64,000 nucleotides of DNA from contig NZ_JAYEER010000003.1 of the NCBI RefSeq assembly GCF_034653355.1, positions 682,001 to 746,000 of the forward strand, read 5' to 3'. Below the pieces are notes generated by a model, which ran no database searches, was not told the origin of the DNA, and worked only from the letters and a program-made list of their open reading frames with translations. The DNA comes from Nitrospirillum sp034653355. Its GTDB lineage: Bacteria; Pseudomonadota; Alphaproteobacteria; Azospirillales; Azospirillaceae. Within the stretch, counting starts at the first letter, position 1; every line of letters begins with the position of its first letter. This document shows, one piece after another, positions 9,262 to 19,723 of the stretch. Both the position numbers and the translations under genes were made by a program.

Positions 9262-9786
9262 TTAAGGCTGCCGCTTCAGCGCCAGCTTGAACATGGTGGA
9301 CCAACCGTCCTTGGTCTGGACCTCGCTCCACGCCTCATACGCGTCCGGTTGGCCGCCGGGGCCGGTTCCCTGGGGTGTCCAGCGCACGCGATAGGTCATG
9401 GCCTGCCCCTCCGCCACGTACTGGGTGGCGGGGAAGACCAGGGCGCCGCCCTCGGTCGTCACCGTGCCGTGGCTGATGCCCCCCTGGTTCTCGATGTACA
9501 GGTATTCCACCCGCTTGGCCGCCGGGTCCCAGTAGTAGGTGGTCTCACCCACGTAGTCCGGCTGGCCCGGCGTCCGCACGGTGTGGGTGTCGCGCAGGGC
9601 CTTGCCCTCATACAGCCAAGTGAAGCAATGGGTGTCTGTGCGCTGCTGGCCGCCTGGGAATTCGCCCTTCCAGCAGTGGCCGGCCAGGAAGGTCATGGGC
9701 TTCAGGCCCGGCGCCGGGTCGGCGAACGCGGCCATCGACACGCCCGCGATGGCGCCCAAGGCCATACCCACCGCCATCCTGCGCAT
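9262..9786 (-). CDS. secreted protein of unknown function
   Basis: A 174-residue exported protein. The ATG at 9786 follows GGGGGAA by seven bases and opens a clear signal peptide (MRRMAVGMALGAIAGVSMAAFA); a GTG five codons upstream is less likely. The mature part starts PAPGLKPMTFLAGHCWKGEF and has two cysteines and many beta-strand-like segments (TYYWDPAAKRVEYLYIEN). The layout resembles small secreted beta-barrel or lipocalin-like proteins, but I recognise no defined family. It stands tail to tail with the upstream membrane-protein gene. Confidence 0.75.
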   Translation of the reverse strand: MRRMAVGMALGAIAGVSMAAFADPAPGLKPMTFLAGHCWKGEFPGGQQRTDTHCFTWLYEGKALRDTHTVRTPGQPDYVGETTYYWDPAAKRVEYLYIENQGGISHGTVTTEGGALVFPATQYVAEGQAMTYRVRWTPQGTGPGGQPDAYEAWSEVQTKDGWSTMFKLALKRQP

Positions 9787-9887
9787 GATGAATTCCCCCA
9801 CGACGATCCGGCGCCACCCTGCCGCCTACGGCGTTAGGCGGCAAGGACGCAAGGGGATGGGATGGATGCCCGCCGTTAACATGACCA

Positions 9888-11330
9888 TCAGCCGGTAGGC
9901 GGGCCGATATAGCTGGACAAGCCCCGGATGTTCTCATCCACCACCAGGCGGTGGTTGAGGGGCGGGAAGGCCCGCTGCGTGCAGTCCAGGCGCGGGCACA
10001 GGCGGCAGTTGGTGCCGACCGGCGTCGCCTGCGCGCCGGCCAGGTCGATGCCGTCGGCATAGATCAGCTGGTGCGCCTGCGTCGCTTCGCAGCCCAGGCT
10101 GAGGGCGAACTGGCGCGGCACGCTTTTCCACCCGCCGGCCTTGCTGAGGGTGCGGGCGATGGCGAAATAGCTGGTGCCGTCCGGCATGCGCATCAGCTGG
10201 GTCAGGATTTGGCCCGGGTTGCGGAAGGCCTGGTGCACGGTCCAGCGCGGGCAGCCGCCGCCGAAGCGCGCCATGTGGAAGCCGGGCACGGCGCTGAACC
10301 GCTTGGAGATGTTGCCCGCCGGGTCCACCCGCACCAGGAAGAAGGGGACGCCCTTAGCCCCCGGCCGCTGCAGCGTCGTCAGCCGGTGGCAGACCTGCTC
10401 GAAGCTGGCGACGAAGCGATGCATCAGCACCTCGATGTCGTAGCGGGCGGACTTGGCCGCCTCCAGGAAGCGGCCGTAGGGCATCATGACGGCGGCGGCG
10501 AAGTAGCCGGCCAGAACGATGCGCGCCAGCTGACGAGAATCCTCGCTGGCCATGGTGGCCTTTTCCACCGTGGCCGACAGCAGGTCGCGGTGACGCATCA
10601 GGGCCACCTGCACCGCCAGCTGGAAGGTGCGCCCCGCCGGCGGCAGCATTTCCGAGATCAGCACCCGCCGGGAATGGCGGTCGTAGCGGCGCACCGTCTC
10701 GCCCATCACCTCCACCGGCATCAGCTTGACCGTCAGGCCGTGGGCCTTCTGCACGAAACGGGCGAGGGAACCATAGAGGTCGGCCGAATCCAGGTCCCCG
10801 TCGAACCACAGCGTTTCCGCCGCCAGCTCCAGCTCCGGGAAATGGTTGTTCTGGTCCTGGAAGAACTCCCCCACCTCGTCCTGGGCGAACTGCTGGCCGG
10901 CCGCCTGGGGGTGCTGGCGGTCGCGGTCATCCACCTTTTCCGCCAGCGCCTGGATATCCTCCCGCGCCTCGAGATAGGCGCGGTAAAGGGTAACCACCGC
11001 CTGGCCCAGGCCGGGGGCGACCGCCGCCAGTTCCTTCATGTCCTGGTTCTTGATGTCATTATGGTCGAACAGTGGGTCGGCGAACACCTCGCGCAGGCCG
11101 GCCACCAGCCGCACCTCGTCATCTTCGGCGAAGGTGGCGAGGTCCACGTCGAAGGTCTGGCCGATCTTCAGCAGCAGCGCCACGGTCAGCGGCCGCTGAT
11201 TGCCCTCGATCAAATTGAGGTAGGAGGGGGAGATGGCCAGCATCTCCGCCATCTGGGCCTGGGTCAGGTGCAGGTCGCGCCGCAGGCGGCGCACCTTGTG
11301 ACCCAGCATCGCCTTCTTTTCCGCCGCCAT
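9888..11330 (-). CDS. ScfR/RamB-type short-chain acyl-CoA regulator
   Basis: A 480-residue transcription factor. An XRE-type helix-turn-helix fills residues about 8-65 (LTQAQMAEMLAISPSYLNLIEGN). A ImmA/IrrE-like middle domain follows, and a C-terminal DUF2083-type domain with a Cys cluster (CRLCPRLDCTQRAFPP) near the end. Actinobacterial RamB and alphaproteobacterial PccR have this plan and control glyoxylate-shunt or propionyl-CoA genes in response to acyl-CoA. The ATG at 11330 starts the canonical MAAEKKAMLGHKVRRLR; the 25 upstream codons run through the operator region. It is divergent from aceA, its probable target. The repeats at 11373-11433 lie just upstream of its start and could mediate autoregulation. 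Confidence 0.9.
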   Translation of the reverse strand: MAAEKKAMLGHKVRRLRRDLHLTQAQMAEMLAISPSYLNLIEGNQRPLTVALLLKIGQTFDVDLATFAEDDEVRLVAGLREVFADPLFDHNDIKNQDMKELAAVAPGLGQAVVTLYRAYLEAREDIQALAEKVDDRDRQHPQAAGQQFAQDEVGEFFQDQNNHFPELELAAETLWFDGDLDSADLYGSLARFVQKAHGLTVKLMPVEVMGETVRRYDRHSRRVLISEMLPPAGRTFQLAVQVALMRHRDLLSATVEKATMASEDSRQLARIVLAGYFAAAVMMPYGRFLEAAKSARYDIEVLMHRFVASFEQVCHRLTTLQRPGAKGVPFFLVRVDPAGNISKRFSAVPGFHMARFGGGCPRWTVHQAFRNPGQILTQLMRMPDGTSYFAIARTLSKAGGWKSVPRQFALSLGCEATQAHQLIYADGIDLAGAQATPVGTNCRLCPRLDCTQRAFPPLNHRLVVDENIRGLSSYIGPPTG

Positions 11331-11372
11331 CGCGCGCCACCCCTCCCACCCCTTCCGCACCGCCCAGAAAGG

Positions 11373-11433
11373 GTAAGTGAATTTACAAACTTTACAAGTT
11401 TTCACTTACTGACATTACAAGAGATTACATCGT
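11373..11433. promoter_or_regulatory. operator-like repeat cluster between regulator and aceA
   Basis: A perfect 9-bp inverted repeat, GTAAGTGAA (11373-11381) and TTCACTTAC (11401-11409), encloses two adjacent 9-bp units, TTTACAAAC and TTTACAAGT. Two further TTACA units follow (near 11415 and 11425). The segment is AT-rich in a GC-rich genome. It resembles the TTTGCAAA-type sites bound by RamB/PccR-family regulators with G changed to A. I infer it is the site by which the adjacent regulator controls itself and aceA. Confidence 0.6.
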
Positions 11434-11634
11434 TACCACTTTTCAATCAAAGACTTATTGATCCGGTTTACCAAATCGCCAAGTCTAATGCAGTGCAGTG
11501 AACGCGACGAACGCCGTACGGAACAAGGCGAACGCAGCGGTCACGACAACATCACCGGGACGGCCGGAACCTGAATGGTTCCACCCCTGCTTCCAGGGCC
11601 GCCCCCAAGTCTTGACGAAAGGAATTAGGCGATC

Positions 11635-12924
<1,290 letters not shown>

Positions 12925-12951
12925 TCGATCGAAGTCCCCGGAATGGGGTGT

Positions 12952-13171
12952 ATCCCAGGGAAGGCCGACGCACCGTTCGCCTGGGATCACCCTTCGGGCG
13001 GCGGCGGGAGTAAACGACGCTGGAGCGTCCCGCCGCCACCCGGTTTCCCCTCCTGATTTCCAACGCGTCCGCGACGAGATCGGCGGGGGATGGCCCAGTC
13101 CATCCCCCGCCCTGGCAAGGGTGCGGCGACGGGGTTGAACGACGCTGGAGCGTCCCGCCACCGCACCCTTG
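12952..13171. repeat. four consecutive hairpins between aceA and aceB
   Basis: Four hairpins lie in a row. (1) ATCCCAGG (12952-12959) pairs with 12980-12987. (2) GGCGGCGGGA (13000-13009) pairs with 13028-13037. (3) GGCGGGGGATGG (13082-13093) pairs with 13100-13111, perfect over 12 bp with a 6-base loop. (4) CAAGGGTGCGG (13116-13126) pairs with 13161-13171. Hairpins 2 and 4 share the same internal palindrome, GACGCTGGAGCGTC, preceded by AAC in both, so they are copies of one element with different outer stems. None has a T-run, so they look like structured spacers or REP-like elements that could set aceA/aceB ratio, not simple terminators. Confidence 0.75.
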
Positions 13172-13241
13172 CTTCCCATCACCGCCTCCGAGGGCCTGAG
13201 CCTATCCGCGACGGGCCCCCTGATCTGAAGGGAGAGGTATC

Positions 13242-14888
13242 ATGCCTGACGCACTGCTCGCCCCCTCGGCCCCCCGCCTGTCCCCGGATGCCCCGGTAGG
13301 CCGTATCGAGATCCGCGCCGCGTCCAAGCCCGGCTATGATGTCCTCCTGACCCCCGCCGCCCTGGCCTTCGTGGCCGACCTGGAACGCCGCTTCGGCTGG
13401 CGCCGTCGCTATCTGCTGGAAAAGCGGGTGGAGCGCCAGGCCCGTCTGGACGCCGGCGAGAAGCCGGCCTTCAACCCCGCCTGCGGCTATGCCCGGCATG
13501 AGGAGTGGACGGTCGAGCCGCAGCCGGCCGACCTGCGCGACCGCCGGGTGGAGATCACCGGCCCCGTCGAGCGCAAGATGATCATCAACGCGCTGAATTC
13601 CGGCGCGCAGGTGTTCATGGCCGATTTCGAGGACAGCAACGCCCCGACCTGGGCCAATGTCATGGACGGCCAGGTCAACCTGCGCGACGCCATCCGCCGC
13701 ACCATCACCCATACCGACGCGGTGTCTGGCAAGCGCTACGCCCTGAACGACAAGGTCGCCGTGCTGATGGTCCGCCCGCGCGGCTGGCACCTGGAGGAAA
13801 AGCATGTGCTGATCGACGGCCGGCCCGTGTCCGCCGCCCTGTTCGACTTCGGCCTTTATTTCTTCCACAACGCCCGCGAGCTGCTGGCCCGGGGCAGCGG
13901 CCCCTACTTCTACCTGCCCAAGATCGAGGGCCGGGCCGAGGCGCGGCTGTGGAACGATGTCTTCCTGCATGCCCAGGAATGCCTGGATCTGACCCCTGGC
14001 ACCATCAAGGCCACCGTGCTGATCGAAAGCATCCTGGCGGCTTTCGAGATGGACGAGATCCTGTATGAGCTGCGCTGCCATTCCGCCGGCCTGAACTGCG
14101 GCCGCTGGGATTACATCTTCAGCTTCATCAAGAAGTTCCGGAACGACCCCGACGCCCTGCTGCCCGACCGCGCGGCCGTCACCATGGACAAGGCCTTTCT
14201 TAACGCCTATTCCCGCCTGGCGGTGAAGACCTGCCACCGGCGCGGCGCCCCGGCCATCGGCGGCATGGCGGCCTACATCCCGGTGAAGGACGATCCCGTC
14301 GCGAACGACCGCGCCTTCGCCCAAGTGCGGGCGGACAAGGAACGGGAGGCCCGCAACGGCCATGACGGCACCTGGGTGGCCCATCCGGCGCTGGTGCCGG
14401 TGGCGCGTGAAATCTTCGACGACCTGATGCGCACGCCCAACCAGATCCACGCCACCTGCCACGACGTGCGGGTGACGGCGGAGGACCTGCTGGCGATCCC
14501 CCAGGGCCCCCGCACCGAGGCGGGCCTGCGCCAGAACGTGGCGGTGGGCATCGGCTATATCGAGGCTTGGTTGCGCGGCCAGGGCTGCGTGCCGCTGTTC
14601 AACCTGATGGAGGACGCCGCGACGGCGGAGATCAGCCGCGCCCAGGTCTGGCAATGGCTGCGCCACGGCGCCAAGCTGGACGACGGCCGCACTGTCGACC
14701 ACACGCTGGTGGAGCGGGTCATCGAGGAGGAACTGGCCGCCTGGATCGGCCGGGTGGGCGAGGTGGCCCTGGCCCACAGCCGCCATGAGGAGGCGGCCCG
14801 CCTGTTCTCAGACTTGGTGTTCCAGCACCGCTTCGCCGAATTCCTGACCCTGCCAGCCTATGACCGGCTGATGGAGGCGGGCGCCTGA
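13242..14888 (+). CDS. aceB: malate synthase A
   Basis: A 548-residue cytoplasmic enzyme that condenses glyoxylate with acetyl-CoA to malate, the second glyoxylate-shunt step. It is the shorter A isoform, not the ~720-aa G form. Visible signatures include MADFEDSNAPTWANVMDGQ, the catalytic-arginine segment VRPRGWHLEEKH (near 177-188), IESILAAFEMDEILYELR, and the catalytic Asp within LMEDAATAEISRAQ (D458). A purine-rich AGGGAGAGG precedes the ATG. Located 317 bases after aceA and separated from it by the hairpin cluster; probably co-regulated with aceA. Confidence 0.96.
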   Translation: MPDALLAPSAPRLSPDAPVGRIEIRAASKPGYDVLLTPAALAFVADLERRFGWRRRYLLEKRVERQARLDAGEKPAFNPACGYARHEEWTVEPQPADLRDRRVEITGPVERKMIINALNSGAQVFMADFEDSNAPTWANVMDGQVNLRDAIRRTITHTDAVSGKRYALNDKVAVLMVRPRGWHLEEKHVLIDGRPVSAALFDFGLYFFHNARELLARGSGPYFYLPKIEGRAEARLWNDVFLHAQECLDLTPGTIKATVLIESILAAFEMDEILYELRCHSAGLNCGRWDYIFSFIKKFRNDPDALLPDRAAVTMDKAFLNAYSRLAVKTCHRRGAPAIGGMAAYIPVKDDPVANDRAFAQVRADKEREARNGHDGTWVAHPALVPVAREIFDDLMRTPNQIHATCHDVRVTAEDLLAIPQGPRTEAGLRQNVAVGIGYIEAWLRGQGCVPLFNLMEDAATAEISRAQVWQWLRHGAKLDDGRTVDHTLVERVIEEELAAWIGRVGEVALAHSRHEEAARLFSDLVFQHRFAEFLTLPAYDRLMEAGA

Positions 14889-14942
14889 GTTCCCGGGGAG
14901 AGGGAGGAAACGCCCAGCCGATAAGGGCGGTGACCGCGTGGC

Positions 14943-14974
14943 AAAGGCCGGCGTCCATATGGGCGCCGGCCTTT
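14943..14974. terminator. bidirectional terminator after aceB
   Basis: AAAGGCCGGCG (14943-14953) pairs perfectly with CGCCGGCCTTT (14964-14974) around a 10-base loop. It lies between the convergent malate synthase and lipase genes, and the A/T ends of the stem suit termination in both directions. Confidence 0.75.
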
Positions 14975-14996
14975 CCTTATTCGATCACCACCGTTT

Positions 14997-16301
14997 TCAG
15001 GAGGCCGATTTCACCGGCTGGGGCGGGTTCTGCAGGATCAACTGGCCATAGGCGGTGGTGTGCTGGAACAGCACCTGTTCGGTCCACGACACCTGCGTCT
15101 TGTCCGTGGGCGGCGGCGCCACCACCGCGGCCTGGGCCGGGGTCAGGTACTCGATCACCGTGCCGCCGCCGGTCTCGGACACCTTGTAGCTGGAGACGAA
15201 TTCATCGATGGCGGCGGACTGGCCTTCGGCGTTCAGCGCCTGGTTGTTGATGGGGGTGTAGGGGCCGGCCACGGCCTCACCCTTCTTGGCATGGGCGCGG
15301 GCGTGCGAAATGAGGTGGGTGATGAGGTCGGTGGTCAGCGCGCCGTAATAGGTGCCGTAATAACCGGGAATGGCGTCCAGCATGGCGGAACCCCAGGCGT
15401 GGGGCACCACATCCACGTTGTTGTACATGTCGTGGTTCCAGATCTGCCAGGGCTGGCTGCCCGTCTGGTCGCCACCCGCCCAGCCGGTGCCGTTGACCAG
15501 CGCGGCGAAGGGTGCGTTGCCCGGGGTGGCGCCGGCGGTGGCGTAGATCATGGCGTCGCCGGCCGTCCAGGCGCTCTTGCCCTGCAGCAGCAGACCGGCG
15601 GTCGGATCGAAGCAGGCCATGGCCAGCGTGGGCGATAGGGCGCCCGCCAGCGAATGGCCGGTAAAGGTCAGGGTGGTGCCGGCGGGTGGGGTCAGTCCCT
15701 GGAGGAAGGTGATCAACGTCTGTTGGGTGATCTGGGTATCGACGATGCCCAGCAGATTGGTGATGCCGGTGTATGTCGCCATCGAGATGCAGGGAACCTG
15801 GGCGCTGGGCTGGGTGTCGTTGGTTCCGCCGTTCCACATCTGCAACGCCCCTTCCCACGCCACCACGGTGGCCACGGCGAAATCCTCCTTCAGCCAGTCG
15901 TAGAATGATTTGAAATTGGTGGCGGCGATGGCCACGACATAGCGGGCCAGCGTCGGGCTGTAGACCACGAACAGCGCGTTGGCGGCGTTGAAGCGGGCGG
16001 TGGGCGGCGACGCCTCCCAATGGACGCTTAATGAGACCGGATCGATGCAGAGGACCTGGGGACCCCACACCACGGTCCAGTCGTCAGCGCCCAGCTGCGA
16101 TCCGGCGGCCTTGATCGCCTTGTCAACGCCGGCCGTCAGGATGGCCGTCAGTTGCGCCGCCGCCGCCGTGGCGCCCGCCTGCAGGGCGGCGCTTTTCGGC
16201 AAGGACTTGTTCAAATCCACCGTCACGTCCTGGCCGCCGGCGTCGTTGGCGATGTTGTTGAAGAAGAAGGTGGTCTGCCACGCATCATAGGTCGTCGCCA
16301 T
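14997..16301 (-). CDS. lipase (class 3-like alpha/beta hydrolase)
   Basis: A 434-residue alpha/beta hydrolase. The nucleophile elbow is GHSLAG (about residues 214-219, in LTFTGHSLAGALSPTLAMACF), which with the preceding strand matches class 3 lipases. I see no signal peptide, and the N-terminus (MATTYDAWQTTFFFNNIAND) is not leader-like, so it may be cytoplasmic or secreted by another route. The Met five codons upstream (16316) is an alternative start. The rest of the triad cannot be placed with certainty; an Asp in NVDVVPHAWG is a candidate region. Monocistronic, convergent with aceB. Confidence 0.75.
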   Translation of the reverse strand: MATTYDAWQTTFFFNNIANDAGGQDVTVDLNKSLPKSAALQAGATAAAAQLTAILTAGVDKAIKAAGSQLGADDWTVVWGPQVLCIDPVSLSVHWEASPPTARFNAANALFVVYSPTLARYVVAIAATNFKSFYDWLKEDFAVATVVAWEGALQMWNGGTNDTQPSAQVPCISMATYTGITNLLGIVDTQITQQTLITFLQGLTPPAGTTLTFTGHSLAGALSPTLAMACFDPTAGLLLQGKSAWTAGDAMIYATAGATPGNAPFAALVNGTGWAGGDQTGSQPWQIWNHDMYNNVDVVPHAWGSAMLDAIPGYYGTYYGALTTDLITHLISHARAHAKKGEAVAGPYTPINNQALNAEGQSAAIDEFVSSYKVSETGGGTVIEYLTPAQAAVVAPPPTDKTQVSWTEQVLFQHTTAYGQLILQNPPQPVKSAS

Positions 16302-16553
16302 CCGGTCCACTCCCATCGGTTGCGGGATGCCGCCTCGATGCGCATCCCGGTGAAAGTGGTGTTACAATTAATACGTATGTATTTTTTGATCAACACGCGC
16401 ATGAGATGCATATCGCCTGGCCACCCCGCCTGCGACAAAGACGACCGTACCGGCCCCGTCCATACCCCGTGCCAGGGACGGCTGATATCATGACCGCGCT
16501 TTGGACAACGGGTGTGGTCGGTGGACGTGCGTGGGCATAGGCGAGTGCGGCAA

Positions 16554-17585
16554 ATGACGGTGGGGTGGGGAAGGACGGCTGTGCTGGCGGCCGGCCTGTC
16601 GGGCGCCGCCTTGCTGGCGGCCGCCGGGGCCCGGGCCCAGTCGCCGGCCCAATCGCCGGAGGTGGCGCAGGCCATCCCGCTGGATGCCCTCCAAACTCAG
16701 GCGTACCAGAAAGCCGACCCCCATCACGGCCTGGCCCGCCGCCGCGCGGCCGTGGCGGCGGCCGCCAGCAATGACGCCGCCTGCCGGGAGATGGGCGATT
16801 TCTATTGGGAGATCGGTGACGGCGGCGGGACCCTGGCCAGCGGCAGCCGGGGCAGCCACTACAGCGCCAACAAGCCGTTGCAGGTGGCCAGCGCCAGCAA
16901 GCTGGTCTTCGCCGCCTATGTGGTGGAGCGGGTGGGTGGCCAGCTGACGCCGGACCAGCTGGACGCTCTGGAGATGCGGTTCGGTTACGACAACTTCAAT
17001 CCATTGGCCTGCTTCGCCGCCCACACCGTGGCCGCCTGCCTGGACCGGCGCGGCAACGGCTTGCTGAATGCCGAGCACCAGGGCCGGTTCAGCTATAACG
17101 GCGGCCACGACCAGCATCTGGCCACCACCCTGGGCCTGGGCGATTTGGATCGCTACGGCTTGGCGGCGGAGGTGCGGCGGGTGTTGGGCCCGGACCTGCA
17201 TCTGGACTATGCCGCCCCCCGCGTGTCCGGCGGCCTGAAGGCCAGCCCCGCCGCCTATGCCGCCTTCCTGCGCAAGGTGGTGGCGGGCCGCCTGCGCATC
17301 CACGACCTGCTGGGCAGCCACCCGGTCTGCACCCAGGGGCCGGGCTGCCCGGCCGTGCAGGCGCCGGACCTGCCCCAGCCCTGGCACTACAGCCTGAACC
17401 ATTGGGTGGAGGACGGCCCCGACGGCGACGGCGCCTTCAGCAGCCCGGGCATGATGGGCTTCTACCCCTGGATCAGCGCCGACCGCCGCACCTATGGCCT
17501 GATCGCGCGCGAGGTCATGGCCCCCAAAGCCTATCTGGCCAGCATGGCCTGCGGCCAGGCCCTGCGCCGGGCTTGGAGTGGTTAG
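16554..17585 (+). CDS. periplasmic serine hydrolase (SxxK, penicillin-binding/beta-lactamase-like fold)
   Basis: A 343-residue exported protein. The ATG at 16554 opens a signal peptide (MTVGWGRTAVLAAGLSGAALLAAAGARA). After it, VASASKLVFAAYVVERV carries a SxxK tetrad (S113-K116), the catalytic pair of the serine beta-lactamase/PBP superfamily. FSYNGGHDQ could give the second conserved turn, but a KTG-type third motif is not evident. The mature N-terminus is rich in Gln and Pro. A role on cell-wall peptides or a small ester is possible; beta-lactam resistance cannot be claimed. Tail to tail with the next gene. Confidence 0.65.
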   Translation: MTVGWGRTAVLAAGLSGAALLAAAGARAQSPAQSPEVAQAIPLDALQTQAYQKADPHHGLARRRAAVAAAASNDAACREMGDFYWEIGDGGGTLASGSRGSHYSANKPLQVASASKLVFAAYVVERVGGQLTPDQLDALEMRFGYDNFNPLACFAAHTVAACLDRRGNGLLNAEHQGRFSYNGGHDQHLATTLGLGDLDRYGLAAEVRRVLGPDLHLDYAAPRVSGGLKASPAAYAAFLRKVVAGRLRIHDLLGSHPVCTQGPGCPAVQAPDLPQPWHYSLNHWVEDGPDGDGAFSSPGMMGFYPWISADRRTYGLIAREVMAPKAYLASMACGQALRRAWSG

Positions 17586-17662
17586 GCACCCTCAGGGCCG
17601 GCATCCGCTGACTCGGCTTCGGCGCTGTCCGCTCCCCGAAAGGCTCCTGCGGCCCCCGATGC

Positions 17663-18715
17663 TTACTTCGCGCCGGGGGCCTTGGCCGCCGGCTTGCCCC
17701 AGTCGGTGGCGTCGAAATAGACGCGCACCCGGCGCTGTTGGGCGTTTTCCAGGGTGAACTGGTCCAGGGTACGGCCATTTTCCGTCAATTGGCGCTGCTC
17801 CACCTGTTTCCAGCCTGGATAGAGGATGCCCAGGGTGCTGTATTCGCGCTTGGCGCCCGCGGCGCTGTCGGCGATGCCGGTCAGCACGATGGGATCGCTG
17901 GCCAGATCGCCTTGCCCCTTGCTGGTCGGCAGGTTCAGCTTGGCCTCGATGCTGTTCAGGAATTCCTGGTGGCTGGACATGCAGGGGGCGCAGCCGGCGC
18001 GGCGGGCGATGTTGTACCAGTACTGTGCCTCGCCGGCGCCGCCGCCGGGGATGCTGCCGTTATTGTACAACTGGCCGTAGATCAGGGCGGCCATGCCCAG
18101 GCCGGCCTGGGCGGCGGGCTTCACCACCTGCGCCGCCTTTTGCGGATCCCGGGCCGTGCCCCGGCCATAGTAATAATAGACCGCCAGCGCCTCGCGCGCC
18201 TTCAGGCTGCCGCGCGCCATGGCCTGGTCGAACAGGGCCAGGGCGGAGGCCATGTCCTGCGATGACGGGCCCTTGCCGTCCTTGCCTTCCATCTGGGCAT
18301 CGGCCTGGGCCACCAGCCGTTGCGCGTCCGGCGGATCGACGGGGGCGGTGATGTGCCCGTCCAGCGGCAGGTTGGACACGGCCGTCCGGCCGGCCTGGCC
18401 CTGGGCGCCGGGCATGATGGTGTCGGGCGTCTGCACGGGTGCGGCCTGCGCAGGGGGCGCCTGCAGGACGGGAACATTGATCGTGGCGGCCGGCGAGACG
18501 GTGAGGGCTTGCGTCACCGATTGGGTGGAACCCGCAGGCTGGACGGGCGCCTGCGCGGGTTGGGCCTCAGGGTCCTGGGCCAGCCGGGACAGCAGGCCCT
18601 CGCCGGGCTTGGCGGGGGCGGTGTCGTCGTCGCCCTCGAAAAAGGCGCAGCCGGACAGCAGGGCCGCGGCCAGGCCGGCAGCGATGACGGAAGCGGAAAG
18701 ACGACGCGAACGCAT
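17663..18715 (-). CDS. lipoprotein with Sel1/TPR-like repeats
   Basis: A 350-residue outer-envelope lipoprotein. The ATG at 18715 begins MRSRRLSASVIAAGLAAALLSGC, with Cys23 as the lipidated residue. A long Pro/Ala/Gln-rich linker (residues about 30-130) follows. Helical repeats come next, with the Sel1-like pattern GSLKAREALAVYYYYGRGTARDPQKAAQ and AAQAGLGMAALIYGQLYNNG. The C-terminal part has YSTLGILYPGWKQVEQRQL and is otherwise unrecognised. Sel1 repeats usually bind other proteins. No partner is evident next to it. Confidence 0.75.
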   Translation of the reverse strand: MRSRRLSASVIAAGLAAALLSGCAFFEGDDDTAPAKPGEGLLSRLAQDPEAQPAQAPVQPAGSTQSVTQALTVSPAATINVPVLQAPPAQAAPVQTPDTIMPGAQGQAGRTAVSNLPLDGHITAPVDPPDAQRLVAQADAQMEGKDGKGPSSQDMASALALFDQAMARGSLKAREALAVYYYYGRGTARDPQKAAQVVKPAAQAGLGMAALIYGQLYNNGSIPGGGAGEAQYWYNIARRAGCAPCMSSHQEFLNSIEAKLNLPTSKGQGDLASDPIVLTGIADSAAGAKREYSTLGILYPGWKQVEQRQLTENGRTLDQFTLENAQQRRVRVYFDATDWGKPAAKAPGAK

Positions 18716-18832
18716 GACACCCCGAAATGGATGGTACCCAGGACGAACGAAGGCCGCCCATACCCACGCACTGTAGGCCAAGGGCACGGATCTGCAAACG
18801 ACCTGGGCTTATACGGGCGCCGGGTCCATCAG

Positions 18833-19483
18833 TCAGCGCATCAGCGCCAATATGCCACCGGCGCCGATCAGCAGGCCGCCGGTCAGGCGGTTCAGCTGGC
18901 GCGCGGCCTTGGGCGTCTGCAAGCGGCTGGCCAGCGTCTGCCCGCCGATGGCGTAGGTCAGGATCCAGCCGAATTCGATCACCACCATCAGCACGGTCAG
19001 CAGCACCAGCTGCGCCGTCAGCGGCAGGGCGGCATCGATGAACTGGGGGAAGAAGGCGGCCATGAAGATCAACGCCTTGGGATTGGACCCGCAAACCAGC
19101 AGGCCGCGCAGCAGCAGGCGGTGGGCGCGGGCGTCGGCGGGACGCACGGCCTCCCCCTGCTGTTCCGCGTCCGCCTCGGCCCGCAGCGTCTCCTTCGGAT
19201 CCGCGCGCCAGGCCTGGACGCCCAGATACAGCAGGTAGGCCACGCCCAGCACCTTCACCACCATGAAGGCGGTGGAGGAGGCCTGCAGCAGCGCCGCCAT
19301 GCCCACCGCCGACAGGGCCGCCATGGCGCCCAGCGCCAGGCACATGCCGGCGCCCGCCCAGGCCGCCGCGCGCACACCGTGGCGCAGGCCGATGCCCATG
19401 GCGAACAGCATGTTGGGACCCGGCGTGGCCGACAGGAAGAAGCAGGTGACGGTGAAGGCCGAAAGGGTCTGCCAGCTCAACAT
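18833..19483 (-). CDS. LysE/RhtB-family amino-acid exporter
   Basis: A 216-residue inner-membrane protein with about six hydrophobic helices. The family signature TPGPNMLFAMGIGLRHGVRAA follows the first helix, and GSNPKALIFMAAFFPQFID marks the middle. LysE/RhtB proteins export amino acids or related metabolites such as homoserine and threonine; the substrate here is unknown. AAGGA lies about ten bases before the ATG. It is divergent from mbfA and has no regulator beside it. Confidence 0.92.
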   Translation of the reverse strand: MLSWQTLSAFTVTCFFLSATPGPNMLFAMGIGLRHGVRAAAWAGAGMCLALGAMAALSAVGMAALLQASSTAFMVVKVLGVAYLLYLGVQAWRADPKETLRAEADAEQQGEAVRPADARAHRLLLRGLLVCGSNPKALIFMAAFFPQFIDAALPLTAQLVLLTVLMVVIEFGWILTYAIGGQTLASRLQTPKAARQLNRLTGGLLIGAGGILALMR

Positions 19484-19723
19484 GCCCGCGCGTCCTTGAG
19501 GGGGGATACGTCCCCGAGTTTAACGCGGAAGGCCCCGGCTGATGAGAGGGATCGCACGCAGGGAGCCCATGCCGGCAGGCCATGGCCTCGACCGGAATGG
19601 CAAGCGCAACTCATTATTATTACTTGGAAATTCCACGCCGTCACCCCACACGGCGGGTTGACGGGCGCCATGACTTGGCTAGTCTTCGGGCATCCCTTCC
19701 CGCTTTTCCGCAAGGCCATCCCC

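Noticed and set aside
12952..13171. Hairpin array considered as a CRISPR or integron-like array
   Set aside because: Only two units share a core, spacing is irregular and there are no cas or integrase genes.
16554..17585. Beta-lactamase
   Set aside because: A SxxK tetrad is present but the KTG motif is not, so no antibiotic-resistance role is claimed.
19484..19723. Irr-type iron control element upstream of mbfA
   Set aside because: The gap has an AT-rich part (near 19608-19635) but no match to the TTTAGAA/TTCTAAA palindrome that I could defend.
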